DNA of 64,000 bases, taken from contig JAHZBZ010000003.1 of the NCBI GenBank assembly GCA_019423125.1, positions 133,993 through 197,992 on the forward strand, in the 5' to 3' direction. How positions within the stretch are numbered: the first letter of the stretch is position 1; each line of letters opens with the position of its first letter. The translations under genes were made by a program, and so were the position numbers. Origin of the DNA: Bacillota bacterium. GTDB lineage: Bacteria; Bacillota; Clostridia; Christensenellales; Borkfalkiaceae. Positions 1 to 9,450 of this stretch are shown one piece after another. The notes below the pieces were generated by a model that was not told where the DNA came from, ran no database searches, and saw nothing but the letters and a program-made list of their open reading frames with translations.

Positions 1-1116
1 GGCTGTCTGTCCGACCTGCGCGGCGCAAAGCGCAGGATCTTCACCGCGGCGCTCGCGGTGGGGGCGGTCTGCTGTGCGGTGCTCGGCTTCGTACAGCACT
101 GGATGTGGTTCCTTGTGCTGTTCGTGCTCGCAAAGGCGGCGTATTCGCTCAGCCTCGTCATCTATGACTCCATGCTCTGCGACGTCAGCGTGCGCGAGCG
201 CATGGACGAGGTCTCTTCTCGCGGGTATGCGTGGGGATACATCGGGAGCTGTGCGCCCTTTCTCGTCTGCCTCGCGCTGTATCTTTGCGCCGAGGTGTTC
301 GACGTACTGCCGATGTACACCGCGACCGTGCTCATTTTCCTCGTGACCGCCGTCTGGTGGGTGGGCTGTTCGCTCCCGCTCCTGTTCCGTTACCGCCAGA
401 CGCACTTTGTCGAGAGCGGCGGCAGGCCTGTTCGCACGGGCATGAAAAACCTTGCCCGCGTCTTTTCCGAACTGAAGCAAAACAAAAAGGTGCTCTTTTT
501 CCTGCTCGCGTTCTTCTTTTTCATCGACGGCGTCTATACCATCATCGACATGGCGACCGCCTACGGCACCTCGCTCGGGCTGGATACGACGTGGCTCCTG
601 CTCGCGCTTCTCGTGACGCAGATCGTCGCCTTTCCCGCGGCGATCCTGTTGGGGATGCTCTCCCGCAAGGTGGGGCCGGAGCGGCTGATCGCGCTGTGCA
701 TAGTCGCCTATTTCTGCATCACGGTATATGCGATCTTTCTGGACAAGCAGTACGAATTCTGGATCCTCGCCGTGGGGGTGGGGCTGTTCCAGGGCACCAT
801 CCAGGCGATGTCCCGCTCCTATTTCGCCAAGATCATCCCGCACGAGAAGTCGGGGGAATACTTCGGCATCTACGACATATTCGGCAAGGGCGCCGCGTTC
901 ATGGGCACCATGCTCGTCTCCGTCGTCACGCAGGTAAGCGGCAGTCAGAACATCGGCGTCGGCGCGCTCGCGGTGATGTTCGTCATCGGGTTTGTGTTCT
1001 TCCTGATCGCCGTGCGCTGCAAGGCGCCCGCGCATTCGTATGCCGCGATCACCGCGCCCGTGCGCGTGGGCGAGCTTTCCGAAGCGCCCGCGGGGCAGGA
1101 GGGCGAGTCCGACTGA
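1..1116 (+). CDS. MFS transporter, UMF1/Atg22-like (5' truncated)
   Basis: The frame is open from the first base of the window, so the N-terminus lies upstream; 371 residues are visible. The protein is almost entirely hydrophobic, with about ten membrane segments separated by short basic loops. The loop near the visible start (SDLRGAKRRI) resembles the conserved cytoplasmic loop 2-3 motif of MFS carriers. The later segments (YFAKIIPHEKSGEYFGIYD) match the pattern of the Atg22-like UMF1 family, whose members export unknown small solutes, amino acids in yeast. Substrate cannot be read from sequence. The C-terminal tail is short and charged. A hairpin terminator follows 15 bases after the stop, so it is the last gene of an upstream unit. 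Confidence 0.8.
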   Translation, partial: GCLSDLRGAKRRIFTAALAVGAVCCAVLGFVQHWMWFLVLFVLAKAAYSLSLVIYDSMLCDVSVRERMDEVSSRGYAWGYIGSCAPFLVCLALYLCAEVFDVLPMYTATVLIFLVTAVWWVGCSLPLLFRYRQTHFVESGGRPVRTGMKNLARVFSELKQNKKVLFFLLAFFFFIDGVYTIIDMATAYGTSLGLDTTWLLLALLVTQIVAFPAAILLGMLSRKVGPERLIALCIVAYFCITVYAIFLDKQYEFWILAVGVGLFQGTIQAMSRSYFAKIIPHEKSGEYFGIYDIFGKGAAFMGTMLVSVVTQVSGSQNIGVGALAVMFVIGFVFFLIAVRCKAPAHSYAAITAPVRVGELSEAPAGQEGESD

Positions 1117-1130
1117 ATCTTCAAAAACGG

Positions 1131-1160
1131 GAGCCCCTGCCGTGCGGCGGGGGCTTTTTC
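1131..1160 (+). terminator. intrinsic terminator after MFS gene
   Basis: Stem AGCCCC / GGGGCT with a G-rich loop side, followed directly by T5. It sits just downstream of the transporter stop. Confidence 0.75.
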
Positions 1161-1233
1161 GTCAAAAAAAGGCAGAGATGTCCTTTAAAAAATCAGAAAT
1201 TTCAGAAAAATTGTGGACGGCGGCGGGGAAGTA

Positions 1234-1242
1234 TGGTATACT
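1234..1242 (+). promoter_or_regulatory. extended -10 promoter for ruvX operon
   Basis: TGG followed by TATACT gives an extended -10 element. A poor -35 (TGGACG) lies 17 bases upstream. The start codon of ruvX is 31 bases downstream. Confidence 0.55.
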
Positions 1243-1272
1243 TGACGTAGAGCGGTCAAAAGGAAGAAACAC

Positions 1273-1707
1273 ATGGAAAAACGCATCATCGCCTTTGACA
1301 TCGGCGACAAAAGGATCGGCATCGCGGCGAGCGACCCGTTCAATACTTTCGCGTTGCCGGGCACGACTTATTTCCGCACGAAGAGCGCGGAGACGGATGC
1401 GGAGAATCTCGCGAAGATCGTAAGGGAAAAGGGCGCGGGGCTGATCGTGTGCGGCCTGCCGCTGAACTTTGACGGGACGGAATCGGTGCAGACGGAGAAG
1501 ACCCGCCGTTTCGTCGCCCTCCTGCAGAGCAAGACGGACGTGCCCGTCGTGTTCGAGGACGAGCGCTTCACCACGATGGAGGCGGAGCGCGTGCTCATTT
1601 CGGGCGGCGTGCGCCGTGAGGACCGCAAGAGATCGATAGACAGTATTGCCGCTTCCTATATCTTGGAAGGGTATCTGAATAAAAAAAACAGAGGAGCATC
1701 AACATGA
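1273..1707 (+). CDS. ruvX: Holliday junction resolvase-like protein RuvX/YqgF
   Basis: A 144-residue protein of the RNase H-fold YqgF family, close to the family's usual 135-145 residues. The N-terminus has the hallmark FDIGDKRIGIA with the metal-binding Asp, followed by VCGLPLNFDGT and FEDERFTT motifs; the C-terminal DSIAASYILEGYL carries the last conserved Asp. Family members are essential nucleases implicated in 16S rRNA 5' processing and Holliday junction resolution. It overlaps the next gene by 4 bases (ATGA), so the pair is translationally coupled. The pairing ruvX (yrrK) with a DUF1292 gene (yrzB) is a classic Firmicutes arrangement. The usual alaS/ireB partners are not upstream here. 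Confidence 0.92.
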   Translation: MEKRIIAFDIGDKRIGIAASDPFNTFALPGTTYFRTKSAETDAENLAKIVREKGAGLIVCGLPLNFDGTESVQTEKTRRFVALLQSKTDVPVVFEDERFTTMEAERVLISGGVRREDRKRSIDSIAASYILEGYLNKKNRGAST

Positions 1708-2036
1708 GTGACGAAAAGAGACTGCACGAGGAAGGCTGCGACTGCGAAGAATGCGCGGGGGATGAGGTCAACGTGGTCGATCTGATCGACGACGAGGGAA
1801 AAGTGCATAAATGCTACCACATCGGCACCATCCAGTACAAAGACAGATGGTTTGCGTTCTTCCAGCCCGAAGACGAATCGGAAGGGGACGAGGAAGAAGT
1901 CACTATCCTCGAGATCGTCGGCGAAGAGGGCGCGGAGGAGCTTCTGCCCATCGAGGACGACGCGCTTTTGGACGAGGTGTTCGACGAGTTCTGCCGCGTG
2001 ATGGAAGAGGACGAGGACGCCGAGGACGGCGAGTGA
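1704..2036 (+). CDS. DUF1292 (YrzB-like) acidic protein
   Basis: A 110-residue, extremely acidic protein. The N-terminal stretch has a Cys cluster (EEGCDCEECAG) that could bind a metal ion. The middle (CYHIGTIQYKDRWFAFFQP) is the beta-rich core typical of DUF1292, and the tail is a run of Glu and Asp. Function is unknown for the whole family. It starts inside the ruvX stop and ends at a strong terminator, so it closes a two-gene operon. Family recognition rests on the context with ruvX and the core sequence; I cannot assign a biochemical role. Confidence 0.85.
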   Translation: MSDEKRLHEEGCDCEECAGDEVNVVDLIDDEGKVHKCYHIGTIQYKDRWFAFFQPEDESEGDEEEVTILEIVGEEGAEELLPIEDDALLDEVFDEFCRVMEEDEDAEDGE

Positions 2037-2070
2037 ACAAAGTAAAAGCATTCTCTCTATGGAGGGAAGG

Positions 2071-2104
2071 GACGCCGCCGCTTATTTTAGCGGCGGCGTC
2101 TTTC
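2071..2104 (+). terminator. strong intrinsic terminator
   Basis: Perfect stem GACGCCGCCGCT / AGCGGCGGCGTC with a TATTTT loop and a short T run; it ends the ruvX-DUF1292 unit. Confidence 0.9.
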
Positions 2105-2183
2105 ACTGTGTGAAAAATTCGGCTTTTTTCGCCCCGCCGCGGCGAAAAAAGCCGCGAATGCGCAGTGCATGCCTTGTTTTTGC

Positions 2184-2212
2184 TTGCAAAATCTTTCCGC
2201 GTATGGTAGAAT
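2184..2212 (+). promoter_or_regulatory. promoter of the rpsB-tsf operon
   Basis: TTGCAA, 17-base spacer, TAGAAT, with an upstream TGG extending the -10. It leaves a leader of roughly 115 bases before rpsB, in which GTGCG-TTC-CGCAC (2238-2250) can form a small hairpin. S2 leaders are autoregulated in other bacteria; here that is only an inference. Confidence 0.7.
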
Positions 2213-2334
2213 AATAGAGCTATAAAATTCACACCTTGTGCGTTCCGCACTCCGTTCCCGTCAAATTTCTTTCAGGGCGGGCTGTGTGCGGGCTTTTTAC
2301 GGCGTGCAGGGGAGGAGAAAACGGAGGTAAATTT

Positions 2335-3108
2335 ATGGCAGTCATCACCATGAAGCAGCTGCTCGAAGCGGGCGTGCACTTCGGACATCAGACGAGAAAA
2401 TGGAACCCGAAGATGAAAAAGTACATCTTCGCGGCGCGCAACGAGATCCACATCATCGACCTGCAGCTCACCGTCGGCCTGGTCGAAAAGGCGTACAACT
2501 TCGTCGTGGACACCGTCAAGTCGGGCAAGAGCATCCTGTTCGTCGGCACCAAGAAACAGGCGCAGGAAGCCATCCGCGAGGAGGCGACCCGCTGCGGTCA
2601 GTTCTACATCAACTCCCGCTGGCTGGGCGGCACGCTCACCAACTTCAAGACCATCCGCTCCCGCATCGAGCGCCTCAACAAGCTCGAGAAGATGGAGGAG
2701 TCGGGCGAGTTCGATCTTCTGCCCAAGAAAGAAGTTCTCGGTCTGAAAAAGGAGATGGAGAAGCTCGAGGCGAACCTCGGCGGCATCAAAGAGATGAAGA
2801 CGCTCCCGGGCGCGATGTTCGTCGTCGACCCCCACAGCGAGGACATCGCCGTTCAGGAAGCGCGCAAGCTGCACATCCCCATCGTCGCCATCACCGACAC
2901 CAACTGCGACCCCGATCTCATCGACTATGTGATCCCGGGCAACGACGACGCGATCCGCGCGGTCAAACTTCTCTCTTCGGTCATCGCGAACGCGGTCATC
3001 GAGGCGAACCAGGGCGAGGCGGCCTTTGCACAGGCAGTCGAGGAGAAGCCCGCAGAGTCCATCGAGGAAGTCGTCGAGGCGGCGGAAGAGGCTCCCAAGG
3101 CCGAATAA
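2335..3108 (+). CDS. rpsB: 30S ribosomal protein S2
   Basis: A 257-residue S2 protein, full length for the family. I chose the ATG at 2335 because it gives the canonical start [19 protein letters not shown] and sits 7 bases after GGAGG; an upstream in-frame ATG at 2236 would add a non-conserved extension. Conserved blocks visible include [23 protein letters not shown] and the C-terminal [15 protein letters not shown] with [12 protein letters not shown]. The C-terminal tail is acidic and Ala-rich. S2 joins late in 30S assembly and helps position S1 and mRNA. It is followed by tsf after 52 bases, the near-universal order. Confidence 0.97.
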   Translation: MAVITMKQLLEAGVHFGHQTRKWNPKMKKYIFAARNEIHIIDLQLTVGLVEKAYNFVVDTVKSGKSILFVGTKKQAQEAIREEATRCGQFYINSRWLGGTLTNFKTIRSRIERLNKLEKMEESGEFDLLPKKEVLGLKKEMEKLEANLGGIKEMKTLPGAMFVVDPHSEDIAVQEARKLHIPIVAITDTNCDPDLIDYVIPGNDDAIRAVKLLSSVIANAVIEANQGEAAFAQAVEEKPAESIEEVVEAAEEAPKAE

Positions 3109-3160
3109 CAGAGAACACAACAGCGCAACATACAGAAAATAGAATAGGAGAAATAAGGAT

Positions 3161-3820
3161 ATGGCAATTACGGCAAGTGACGTGAATGCTCTGCGCCAGA
3201 AGACGGGCGTGGGCATGATGGATTGCAAAAAGGCTCTGACCGAGGCGAACGGCGACATGGACAAGGCCGTCGAGATCCTCCGCGAGAAGGGCATGGCGAC
3301 CGCCGCGAAAAAGGCGGGCCGCATCGCCGCAGAGGGCATCGTCGACAGCTACATCCACATGGGCGGCAAGGTCGGCGTTCTGGTCGAAGTCAACTGCGAG
3401 ACCGACTTCGTCGCGCGCGGCGATCAGTTTAAAGAGCTCGTGCACGACATCGCGCTGCAGATCGCGGCTGCGAAGCCCCTCTATGTGACCAAAGAAGAGG
3501 TCCCCGCCGAGGTGCTCGAAGAGGAGAAGAAGATCCTCAAAGTGCAGGCGATGAACGAGGGCAAGCCCGAAGCGATCGCGGAGAAGATGGTCGCGGGCCG
3601 CATCAAGAAGTATTACGAGGATTTCTGCCTGCTCGAACAGCCGTTCGTGAAGGATTCTTCCAAGACCATCGGCCAGCTCGTCACCGAGGCGATCGCCTCT
3701 ATCGGCGAGAAGATCACGGTGCGCCGCTTCGCGCGCTTTGAGATGGGCGAGGGCATCGAGAAGAAGAAAGACGACCTCGCGGAAGAAGTCGAAAAACAGG
3801 TTTCCAAGATGAAGGGTTAA
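3161..3820 (+). CDS. tsf: translation elongation factor Ts
   Basis: A 219-residue EF-Ts, the short form lacking part of the coiled-coil region of the 283-residue E. coli protein. The N-terminal UBA-like domain ([19 protein letters not shown], through [16 protein letters not shown]) and the EF-Tu contact motif TDFVAR are intact. EF-Ts exchanges GDP for GTP on EF-Tu. It follows rpsB and is closed by a hairpin terminator, so rpsB-tsf is its own transcription unit and pyrH starts a new one. Confidence 0.96.
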   Translation: MAITASDVNALRQKTGVGMMDCKKALTEANGDMDKAVEILREKGMATAAKKAGRIAAEGIVDSYIHMGGKVGVLVEVNCETDFVARGDQFKELVHDIALQIAAAKPLYVTKEEVPAEVLEEEKKILKVQAMNEGKPEAIAEKMVAGRIKKYYEDFCLLEQPFVKDSSKTIGQLVTEAIASIGEKITVRRFARFEMGEGIEKKKDDLAEEVEKQVSKMKG

Positions 3821-3829
3821 TTTTAACGG

Positions 3830-3863
3830 GGCGCACAAGTTTATATTTGTGTGCCTTTGTTTT
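3830..3863 (+). terminator. terminator after tsf
   Basis: GGCGCACAA pairs with TTGTGTGCC (one G-U), followed by TTTGTTTT. Confidence 0.8.
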
Positions 3864-3890
3864 AAATTCCCCGCAAATACAGAGGAAAAA

Positions 3891-3947
3891 AGAGAGCCAA
3901 GACGTAGTCCTGCGGCGCGTGCCGTATGCGCGCCGAAGCTCTCTTTT
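3891..3947 (+). other. branched hairpin in the tsf-pyrH gap
   Basis: AGAGAGC (3891-3897) pairs with GCTCTCT (3938-3944) and encloses a 7-bp CGGCGCG/CGCGCCG stem (3913-3919 with 3929-3935) and a small GAC-GTA-GTC hairpin. TTT follows the outer stem. It lies 45 bases before pyrH and looks like an attenuator or small structured leader; no known class is recognised. Confidence 0.45.
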
Positions 3948-3991
3948 GCCAATGCTCGGATCATGAATACGCTACGGAGGGAAAAGACAAG

Positions 3992-4702
3992 TTGAAACCC
4001 ATCTATAAGAGGATCATCCTCAAGCTCTCGGGCGAGGCGCTTGCGGGAGAACAGGGCTTCGGGCTGGACGAAAAGATCATCGAACAGGTGGTCGACCAGC
4101 TCATCCGCGTGCATAAAATGGGCGTGGAGATCGGCATCGTGCTGGGCGGCGGCAATTTCTGGCGCGGCAGGCAGGGCACGAAAATGGACAGGACGACGGC
4201 GGACCACATGGGCATGCTCGCGACGGTGATCAACTCCCTCGCCATGCAGGACGCGATCGAGCAGAAAGGGGTCCCGACCCGCGTGCAGACCGCGCTCAAC
4301 ATGATCAGCGTCGCCGAGCCGTTCATCCTGCGCAAGGCGGTGCGTCACTTCGAGCTGGGCAGGATCGTCATCTTTGCCTGCGGCACGGGCAATCCCTATT
4401 GCTCGACGGACACGGGCGCCGCGCTGCGCGCCTGCGAGATCAACGCCGACATCCTCCTGCTCGCAAAGAACGTCGACGGGCTGTACGACAGCGATCCCAA
4501 GCTCAACCCCGACGCGAAGAAGATCGACAAGATCACGCACATGGAGGTCATCAACCGCGGGCTCAAGGCGATGGACACGACCGCGATCACCATGTGCATG
4601 GACAACAACATCCCCGTGCTCGCCTTCGCGCTCTCCGAAAAAGACGCGATCGTGCGCGCCATCTGCGGCGAACGCACGGGCACCCTCATCACAAACGAAT
4701 AA
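3992..4702 (+). CDS. pyrH: UMP kinase
   Basis: A 236-residue bacterial UMP kinase of the amino acid kinase fold. The start is a TTG at 3992, 11 bases after GGAGG, which gives KPIYKRIILKLSGEAL at the N-terminus as in other PyrH proteins; the open frame extends upstream into a hairpin and is unlikely to be translated. Signatures: GGGNFWRG (phosphate binding), the DRTTADHMGMLATVIN block, GTGNPYCSTDTGAALRA and LLAKNVDGLYDSDP. The enzyme makes UDP from UMP and ATP and is normally GTP-activated and UTP-inhibited. It precedes frr by 16 bases, the standard order. Confidence 0.95.
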   Translation: MKPIYKRIILKLSGEALAGEQGFGLDEKIIEQVVDQLIRVHKMGVEIGIVLGGGNFWRGRQGTKMDRTTADHMGMLATVINSLAMQDAIEQKGVPTRVQTALNMISVAEPFILRKAVRHFELGRIVIFACGTGNPYCSTDTGAALRACEINADILLLAKNVDGLYDSDPKLNPDAKKIDKITHMEVINRGLKAMDTTAITMCMDNNIPVLAFALSEKDAIVRAICGERTGTLITNE

Positions 4703-4718
4703 CAAGGAGGAAAACACC

Positions 4719-5291
4719 ATGATCGACAACGAAAAGGTAGAGGAGATGATGCTCGTTCTCGAGGACAAACTGGACAAGACGGTCAGCGTCCTGCGCGAGG
4801 AATATTCCAACATCCGCGCGGGCAGGGCGAACCCGCACGTCCTCGACAGGATCCAGGTCGACTATTACGGCACCATGTCCCCCCTCAACCAGGTGGGCAA
4901 CATCTCCGTCGCGGACGCGAAGTGCCTGGTCATCAGCCCGTGGGACACCAGCCTGCTCAAGGGCATCGAGAAAGCGATCCTGCAGTCCAACATCGGGCTC
5001 AATCCGACCAACGACGGCAAGGTGATCCGTCTCATCTTCCCCGACCTCACCGAGGAGCGCCGCCGCGAGCTCGCAAAACAGATCAAATCCCTCTCCGAAG
5101 ATTCCAAGGTCGCCGTGCGCAACGTGCGCCGCGATGCGATGGATTCCCTCAAAAAACTCAAGAACGGCAAGGAGATCTCCGAAGACGAGTGCTCCGCGCA
5201 GGAAAAAGAAGTGGAAAAAGCTGTCTCCAAATGCATGGAGCAGATCGAGAAGCTCACCGCCGAGAAAGAAAAAGAGATCATGTCCGTTTAA
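4719..5291 (+). CDS. frr: ribosome recycling factor
   Basis: A 190-residue RRF, typical size. The ATG at 4719 follows AAGGAGG by 8 bases. Domain I helices flank a compact domain II; conserved blocks are REEYSNIRAGRANPHVLDRI, SPWDTSLLKGIEKAI, NDGKVIRLIFPDLTEERR and the long C-terminal charged helix ending KEKEIMSV. With EF-G it splits post-termination ribosomes. It sits between pyrH and uppS with gaps of 16 and 9 bases, so the genes are very likely co-transcribed. Confidence 0.97.
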   Translation: MIDNEKVEEMMLVLEDKLDKTVSVLREEYSNIRAGRANPHVLDRIQVDYYGTMSPLNQVGNISVADAKCLVISPWDTSLLKGIEKAILQSNIGLNPTNDGKVIRLIFPDLTEERRRELAKQIKSLSEDSKVAVRNVRRDAMDSLKKLKNGKEISEDECSAQEKEVEKAVSKCMEQIEKLTAEKEKEIMSV

Positions 5292-5300
5292 GGGGAGCAG

Positions 5301-5996
5301 ATGAAACGAGTAAAGTTGCCCGCGCACATCGCGTTTATCATGGACGGCAACGGAAGATGGGCGAAGCGCCGCTTCCGTCCGCGCGGCTATGGCCATAAAA
5401 TGGGCGTGCAGAACCTCTTTAAGATCTGTTCGCACGCCTTCCACCTGGGTATCCGCATCGTCACGGTGTTTGCCCTTTCCGCCGAGAATCTCTCGCGCCC
5501 GAAGGAGGAAGTGGACGAACTGTTCGACCTCTTCCGCACCTTTTTCGGCAGAAAGCGCGAGAAGATGTACGAGCTCAACGCGAAGATCAACGTCATCGGT
5601 GATCTGAGCGTTCTGCCCGAAGACATCCGCGACTCCATCCGCACGCTGATGGAGGAGACCATGCACATGAACGCGGGGCTCCTCAACATCTGCGTCAACT
5701 ACGGCGCGCGGCAGGAGATCGTGGGCGCAGTCAATAAGGCGGTGGCGCTCGGGCGCTATGTGGACGAGGACAGCTTTCACTCCCTTCTTCTCACGGGCGG
5801 ACTGCCCGATCCCGACTTCATCGTCCGCACGGGCGGCGAAGTGCGGCTGAGCAACTTCCTGCTCTACCAGGCCGCCTATTCCGAGCTGTATTTTTCCAAT
5901 AAAATGTGGCCGGGATTCACAAAACGCGACCTCGAGCGCGCGCTCGAAAACTTTTCCGCGCGCGACAGGCGGTTCGGCAACATTCGCGAGGAGTGA
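5301..5996 (+). CDS. uppS: isoprenyl (undecaprenyl) diphosphate synthase
   Basis: A 231-residue cis-prenyltransferase, slightly short for the family (about 240-250). The N-terminal HIAFIMDGNGRWA carries the catalytic Asp and the diphosphate-binding loop. Other motifs: VTVFALSAENLSRP (normally FSTENW, so the Trp is replaced), ICVNYGARQEI, and PDPDFIVRTGGEVRLSNFLL with the basic substrate-binding residues; WPGF closes the fold. It makes C55-PP, the lipid carrier for peptidoglycan. It lies directly upstream of cdsA with 8 bases between. Confidence 0.93.
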   Translation: MKRVKLPAHIAFIMDGNGRWAKRRFRPRGYGHKMGVQNLFKICSHAFHLGIRIVTVFALSAENLSRPKEEVDELFDLFRTFFGRKREKMYELNAKINVIGDLSVLPEDIRDSIRTLMEETMHMNAGLLNICVNYGARQEIVGAVNKAVALGRYVDEDSFHSLLLTGGLPDPDFIVRTGGEVRLSNFLLYQAAYSELYFSNKMWPGFTKRDLERALENFSARDRRFGNIREE

Positions 5997-6004
5997 AAGG
6001 GTCT

Positions 6005-6907
<903 letters not shown>

Positions 6908-6913
6908 AAACTT

Positions 6914-6945
6914 AAATTGCAGGGCGGCCGCCTTGCAATTTTTTG
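6914..6945 (+). terminator. terminator between cdsA and dxr
   Basis: AAATTGCAGGGCGG pairs with CCGCCTTGCAATTT (one G-T), then TTTT. Confidence 0.85.
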
Positions 6946-7000
6946 CTTTTCGCGCGGCATAAAACGGCGCGCGCAAAAGTACATTAGAAGAGGAGGCACC

Positions 7001-8152
7001 ATGAAGAAGATCGCGCTCATCGGCAGTACGGGCTCCATCGGCAGGCAGACGGTCGACGTCGTGCTCCGCCATCCCGACCGCTTTTGCGTCGTCGCGCTCG
7101 CGGCGGACAGGAACGAGACGCTGCTTGCAGAGCAGGCGGCGCTCCTGCACCCGCAGATTGCCGTCCTGCGCAGCGAAGGGCGGGAAGTCGGAATGCCCGA
7201 AGGGGTACGCTTTTCGCGCGGAGAAGGGGCGTTTGAGGCGGCGTGCGCCTTTCCCGAGGCGGACATCGTCGTCGTCGCGGTCACGGGCTTTGCGGGGCTG
7301 AAAGCGGCGCTCCTCGCGATCGGCGCGGGCAAGGACGTCGCGCTCGCAAACAAGGAGAGCCTCGTCGCGGGCGGGGAACTGCTTCTCGGCGAGGCGGCGC
7401 GGCGGGGGGTGAACGTCTGTCCCGTGGACAGCGAGCACTCCGCGATCTGGCAGTGCCTGCATTTCGACCGCGGCGCGCCCTATACGCGCATCCTGCTCAC
7501 GGCGAGCGGCGGCGCACTGCGCGACGTGCCGCTCGAAGACCTTCCGAAGGTGACGCCCGCGCAGGCGCTCGCGCATCCGACGTGGAAGATGGGGCCGAAG
7601 ATCACGATCGACTGCGCGACCATGCTCAACAAGGGCTTTGAGGTGATCGAGGCGATGCGGCTTTACGGCGCGGCGCCCGAACAGGTGGAGGTGATCGTCC
7701 ATCGCGAGAGCATCGTGCATTCTCTCGTGGAGTTTGCGGACGGCGCCCTGCTCGCGCAGATGAGCCTGCCGTCGATGGAGCTGCCCATCCAGCTCGCGCT
7801 GACCTATCCCGAGCGGCTGGACGCGGGGCTTTCCCGCCTCGACCTGTGCGCGCTCGGCGCACTGCATTTCGAGGCGCCCGACCTGCGGCGCTATCCCTGC
7901 CTGCGTCTCTCGCTAGAAAGCGCGCGCGCGGGCGGACTTTATCCCGCCGCGCTCGGCGGCGCGGGGGAGGTCGCCGTGGAGGCATTTTTGAACGGACAAA
8001 TAAAATACACGGACATCGCAGATATTATAGAGTGTGCGCTCGGCGCCTGCGAAGGCGGCGCCGCCGACAGCTATGCGCACATCGCCGCGGCGGACGCGGC
8101 GGCGCGCGCGGCGGCGCGCGCGCAGGTAAAGCGCATCGCGGAGGGAAAATGA
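7001..8152 (+). CDS. dxr: 1-deoxy-D-xylulose 5-phosphate reductoisomerase
   Basis: A 383-residue DXR, the committed enzyme of the MEP isoprenoid pathway. The ATG at 7001 follows AGAGGAGG. The N-terminal Rossmann motif is GSTGSIGRQTVDVV; the central part has ALANKESLVAGG, CPVDSEHSAIWQCL (metal-binding Asp and Glu), LLTASGGALRD, and the flexible-loop/substrate block HPTWKMGPKITIDCATMLNK. VIVHRESIVHSLVEF follows, and a helical C-terminal domain completes it. It ends in an ATGA overlap with rseP, the usual Firmicutes coupling. Confidence 0.96.
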   Translation: MKKIALIGSTGSIGRQTVDVVLRHPDRFCVVALAADRNETLLAEQAALLHPQIAVLRSEGREVGMPEGVRFSRGEGAFEAACAFPEADIVVVAVTGFAGLKAALLAIGAGKDVALANKESLVAGGELLLGEAARRGVNVCPVDSEHSAIWQCLHFDRGAPYTRILLTASGGALRDVPLEDLPKVTPAQALAHPTWKMGPKITIDCATMLNKGFEVIEAMRLYGAAPEQVEVIVHRESIVHSLVEFADGALLAQMSLPSMELPIQLALTYPERLDAGLSRLDLCALGALHFEAPDLRRYPCLRLSLESARAGGLYPAALGGAGEVAVEAFLNGQIKYTDIADIIECALGACEGGAADSYAHIAAADAAARAAARAQVKRIAEGK

Positions 8153-9291
8153 CGCTCGCTCTTCTCTCTTTCGCGGGCGTGATGCAGGCGATCGGTTCGG
8201 TGTGCCTGGCGATCCTCATTCTGCTCGCCATGATCACCGTGCACGAGTTCGGGCATTACGTCGCGGGAAAGATCTTCAAATTCAAGATAAACGAGTTCGC
8301 GATCGGGTTCGGGCCCGCGCTCTTCAAGCACAAAAAGAAGAACGGCGAGCTCTTCTCCGTCCGCGTCTTCCCGCTGGGCGGCTATTGCGCGTTCGAAGGG
8401 GAAGAGGAGGACGGCGCCGACCCCGCGTCTTTCAACAACAAAAAGCCGTGGCAGCGCATCATCGTGCTCGTCTCGGGCGCGCTGATGAATTACCTGCTCG
8501 CGCTCCTTCTCATCGTCATCTCCTTTTCGGCGTGCGGACAGCTGCTCATCATGTCTTACCGTGTGGACGGCTCTTCGACGACGGAAAACGGCATCCCGCT
8601 GGACGGATACGTCCTCGAGGACGAGGACGTCCTGCTCTCCTGCGAGGGCAGGGACATCTACCTCACCACCGACCTGATGAGCGCGCTCTCGGGCAAAAAG
8701 GAGGGGGATCTCGTCGCGTTCACCCTCTCGCGCAAGACGGAGACGGGGCGTGAAGTGTGCGAGGTCGACGTAAAACTGCGCGCGGACGCGGATTTTGAAA
8801 ACCTCACGGACACCGACACGCTCTGGCGCGCGCTCGGCATCGAATACCGCGCCTCCGAGGATGGGGGAGGACAGTATCTCGTCGCCTCCGCGTCTTACAC
8901 GGGCTTCGGGTTCTTCGAGCGCATCGGGCGGTCGTTCGTCTATTCCTTCCGCATCGGCGGGAGCATCTTCCGCATCCTCGGCCAGCTCCTGACGGGCGAC
9001 ATCGGCCTCTCGGCGATGGGCGGGCCCGTGACCACCATCAAGCTGACCAGCGAGATCGCCTCGCGCAGTGTCCAGCAGTTCCTGGAGATCGCGGCGTTCA
9101 TCGGCGTCAACCTCGCCGTGTTCAACCTTCTGCCCATCCCCGCGCTGGACGGCTCGAAAGTCATCTTCACCCTCATCGAATGGGTGCGCGGCAAGCCCGT
9201 CAACCGCAAAGTGGAGGCGATCATCCACCTCTGCGGGCTGGTGTTCCTGCTCGGGTTCGCCATTCTCGTCGATCTGTTGCAGTTCATCTGA
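8149..9291 (+). CDS. rseP: site-2 membrane protease RseP/RasP
   Basis: A 380-residue membrane metalloprotease starting inside the dxr stop. The zinc motif HEFGH is at residues 32-36 in the first membrane segment. A conserved loop (LPLGGYCAFEGEEED) is followed by a PDZ-like region (roughly residues 130-240), then the third-helix motif NLLPIPALDGSK whose Asp is the third zinc ligand. Such proteases cut transmembrane anti-sigma factors and leftover signal peptides. The family usually has 350-450 residues. It ends at a large bidirectional terminator. Confidence 0.93.
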   Translation: MTLALLSFAGVMQAIGSVCLAILILLAMITVHEFGHYVAGKIFKFKINEFAIGFGPALFKHKKKNGELFSVRVFPLGGYCAFEGEEEDGADPASFNNKKPWQRIIVLVSGALMNYLLALLLIVISFSACGQLLIMSYRVDGSSTTENGIPLDGYVLEDEDVLLSCEGRDIYLTTDLMSALSGKKEGDLVAFTLSRKTETGREVCEVDVKLRADADFENLTDTDTLWRALGIEYRASEDGGGQYLVASASYTGFGFFERIGRSFVYSFRIGGSIFRILGQLLTGDIGLSAMGGPVTTIKLTSEIASRSVQQFLEIAAFIGVNLAVFNLLPIPALDGSKVIFTLIEWVRGKPVNRKVEAIIHLCGLVFLLGFAILVDLLQFI

Positions 9292-9299
9292 CAAAAAAT

Positions 9300-9343
9300 A
9301 CGGCGCGTGCGCCGCAAGAAATTGCGGCGCACGCGCCGTTTTT
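9300..9343. terminator. bidirectional terminator between rseP and the ABC-F gene
   Basis: A perfect 18-bp stem (9300-9317 with 9322-9339; CGGCGCGTGCGCC core) with a GAAA loop, T5 on the right and A6 on the left, so it can stop transcripts from both convergent genes. Confidence 0.85.
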
Positions 9344-9379
9344 GCGGGGACGCGAAAACACCCGCTCGCTTTTCGGCAG

Positions 9380-9415
9380 ACAGCCCGCCTGCGCAAACTT
9401 GCGCAGGCGGGCTGT
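9380..9415. repeat. 17-bp perfect palindrome
   Basis: ACAGCCCGCCTGCGCAA is followed after AC by its exact reverse complement. There is no adjacent T run on either strand. It stands 36 bases before the 3' end of the ABC-F gene. Confidence 0.8.
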
Positions 9416-9450
9416 CGTCTTTGTGCCGCGCGGGGAGCGCGGCAGATCTT

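Noticed and set aside
2236..2334. Upstream start for rpsB
   Set aside because: The extension is not conserved in S2, whereas the ATG at 2335 has GGAGG at good distance and the canonical N-terminus.
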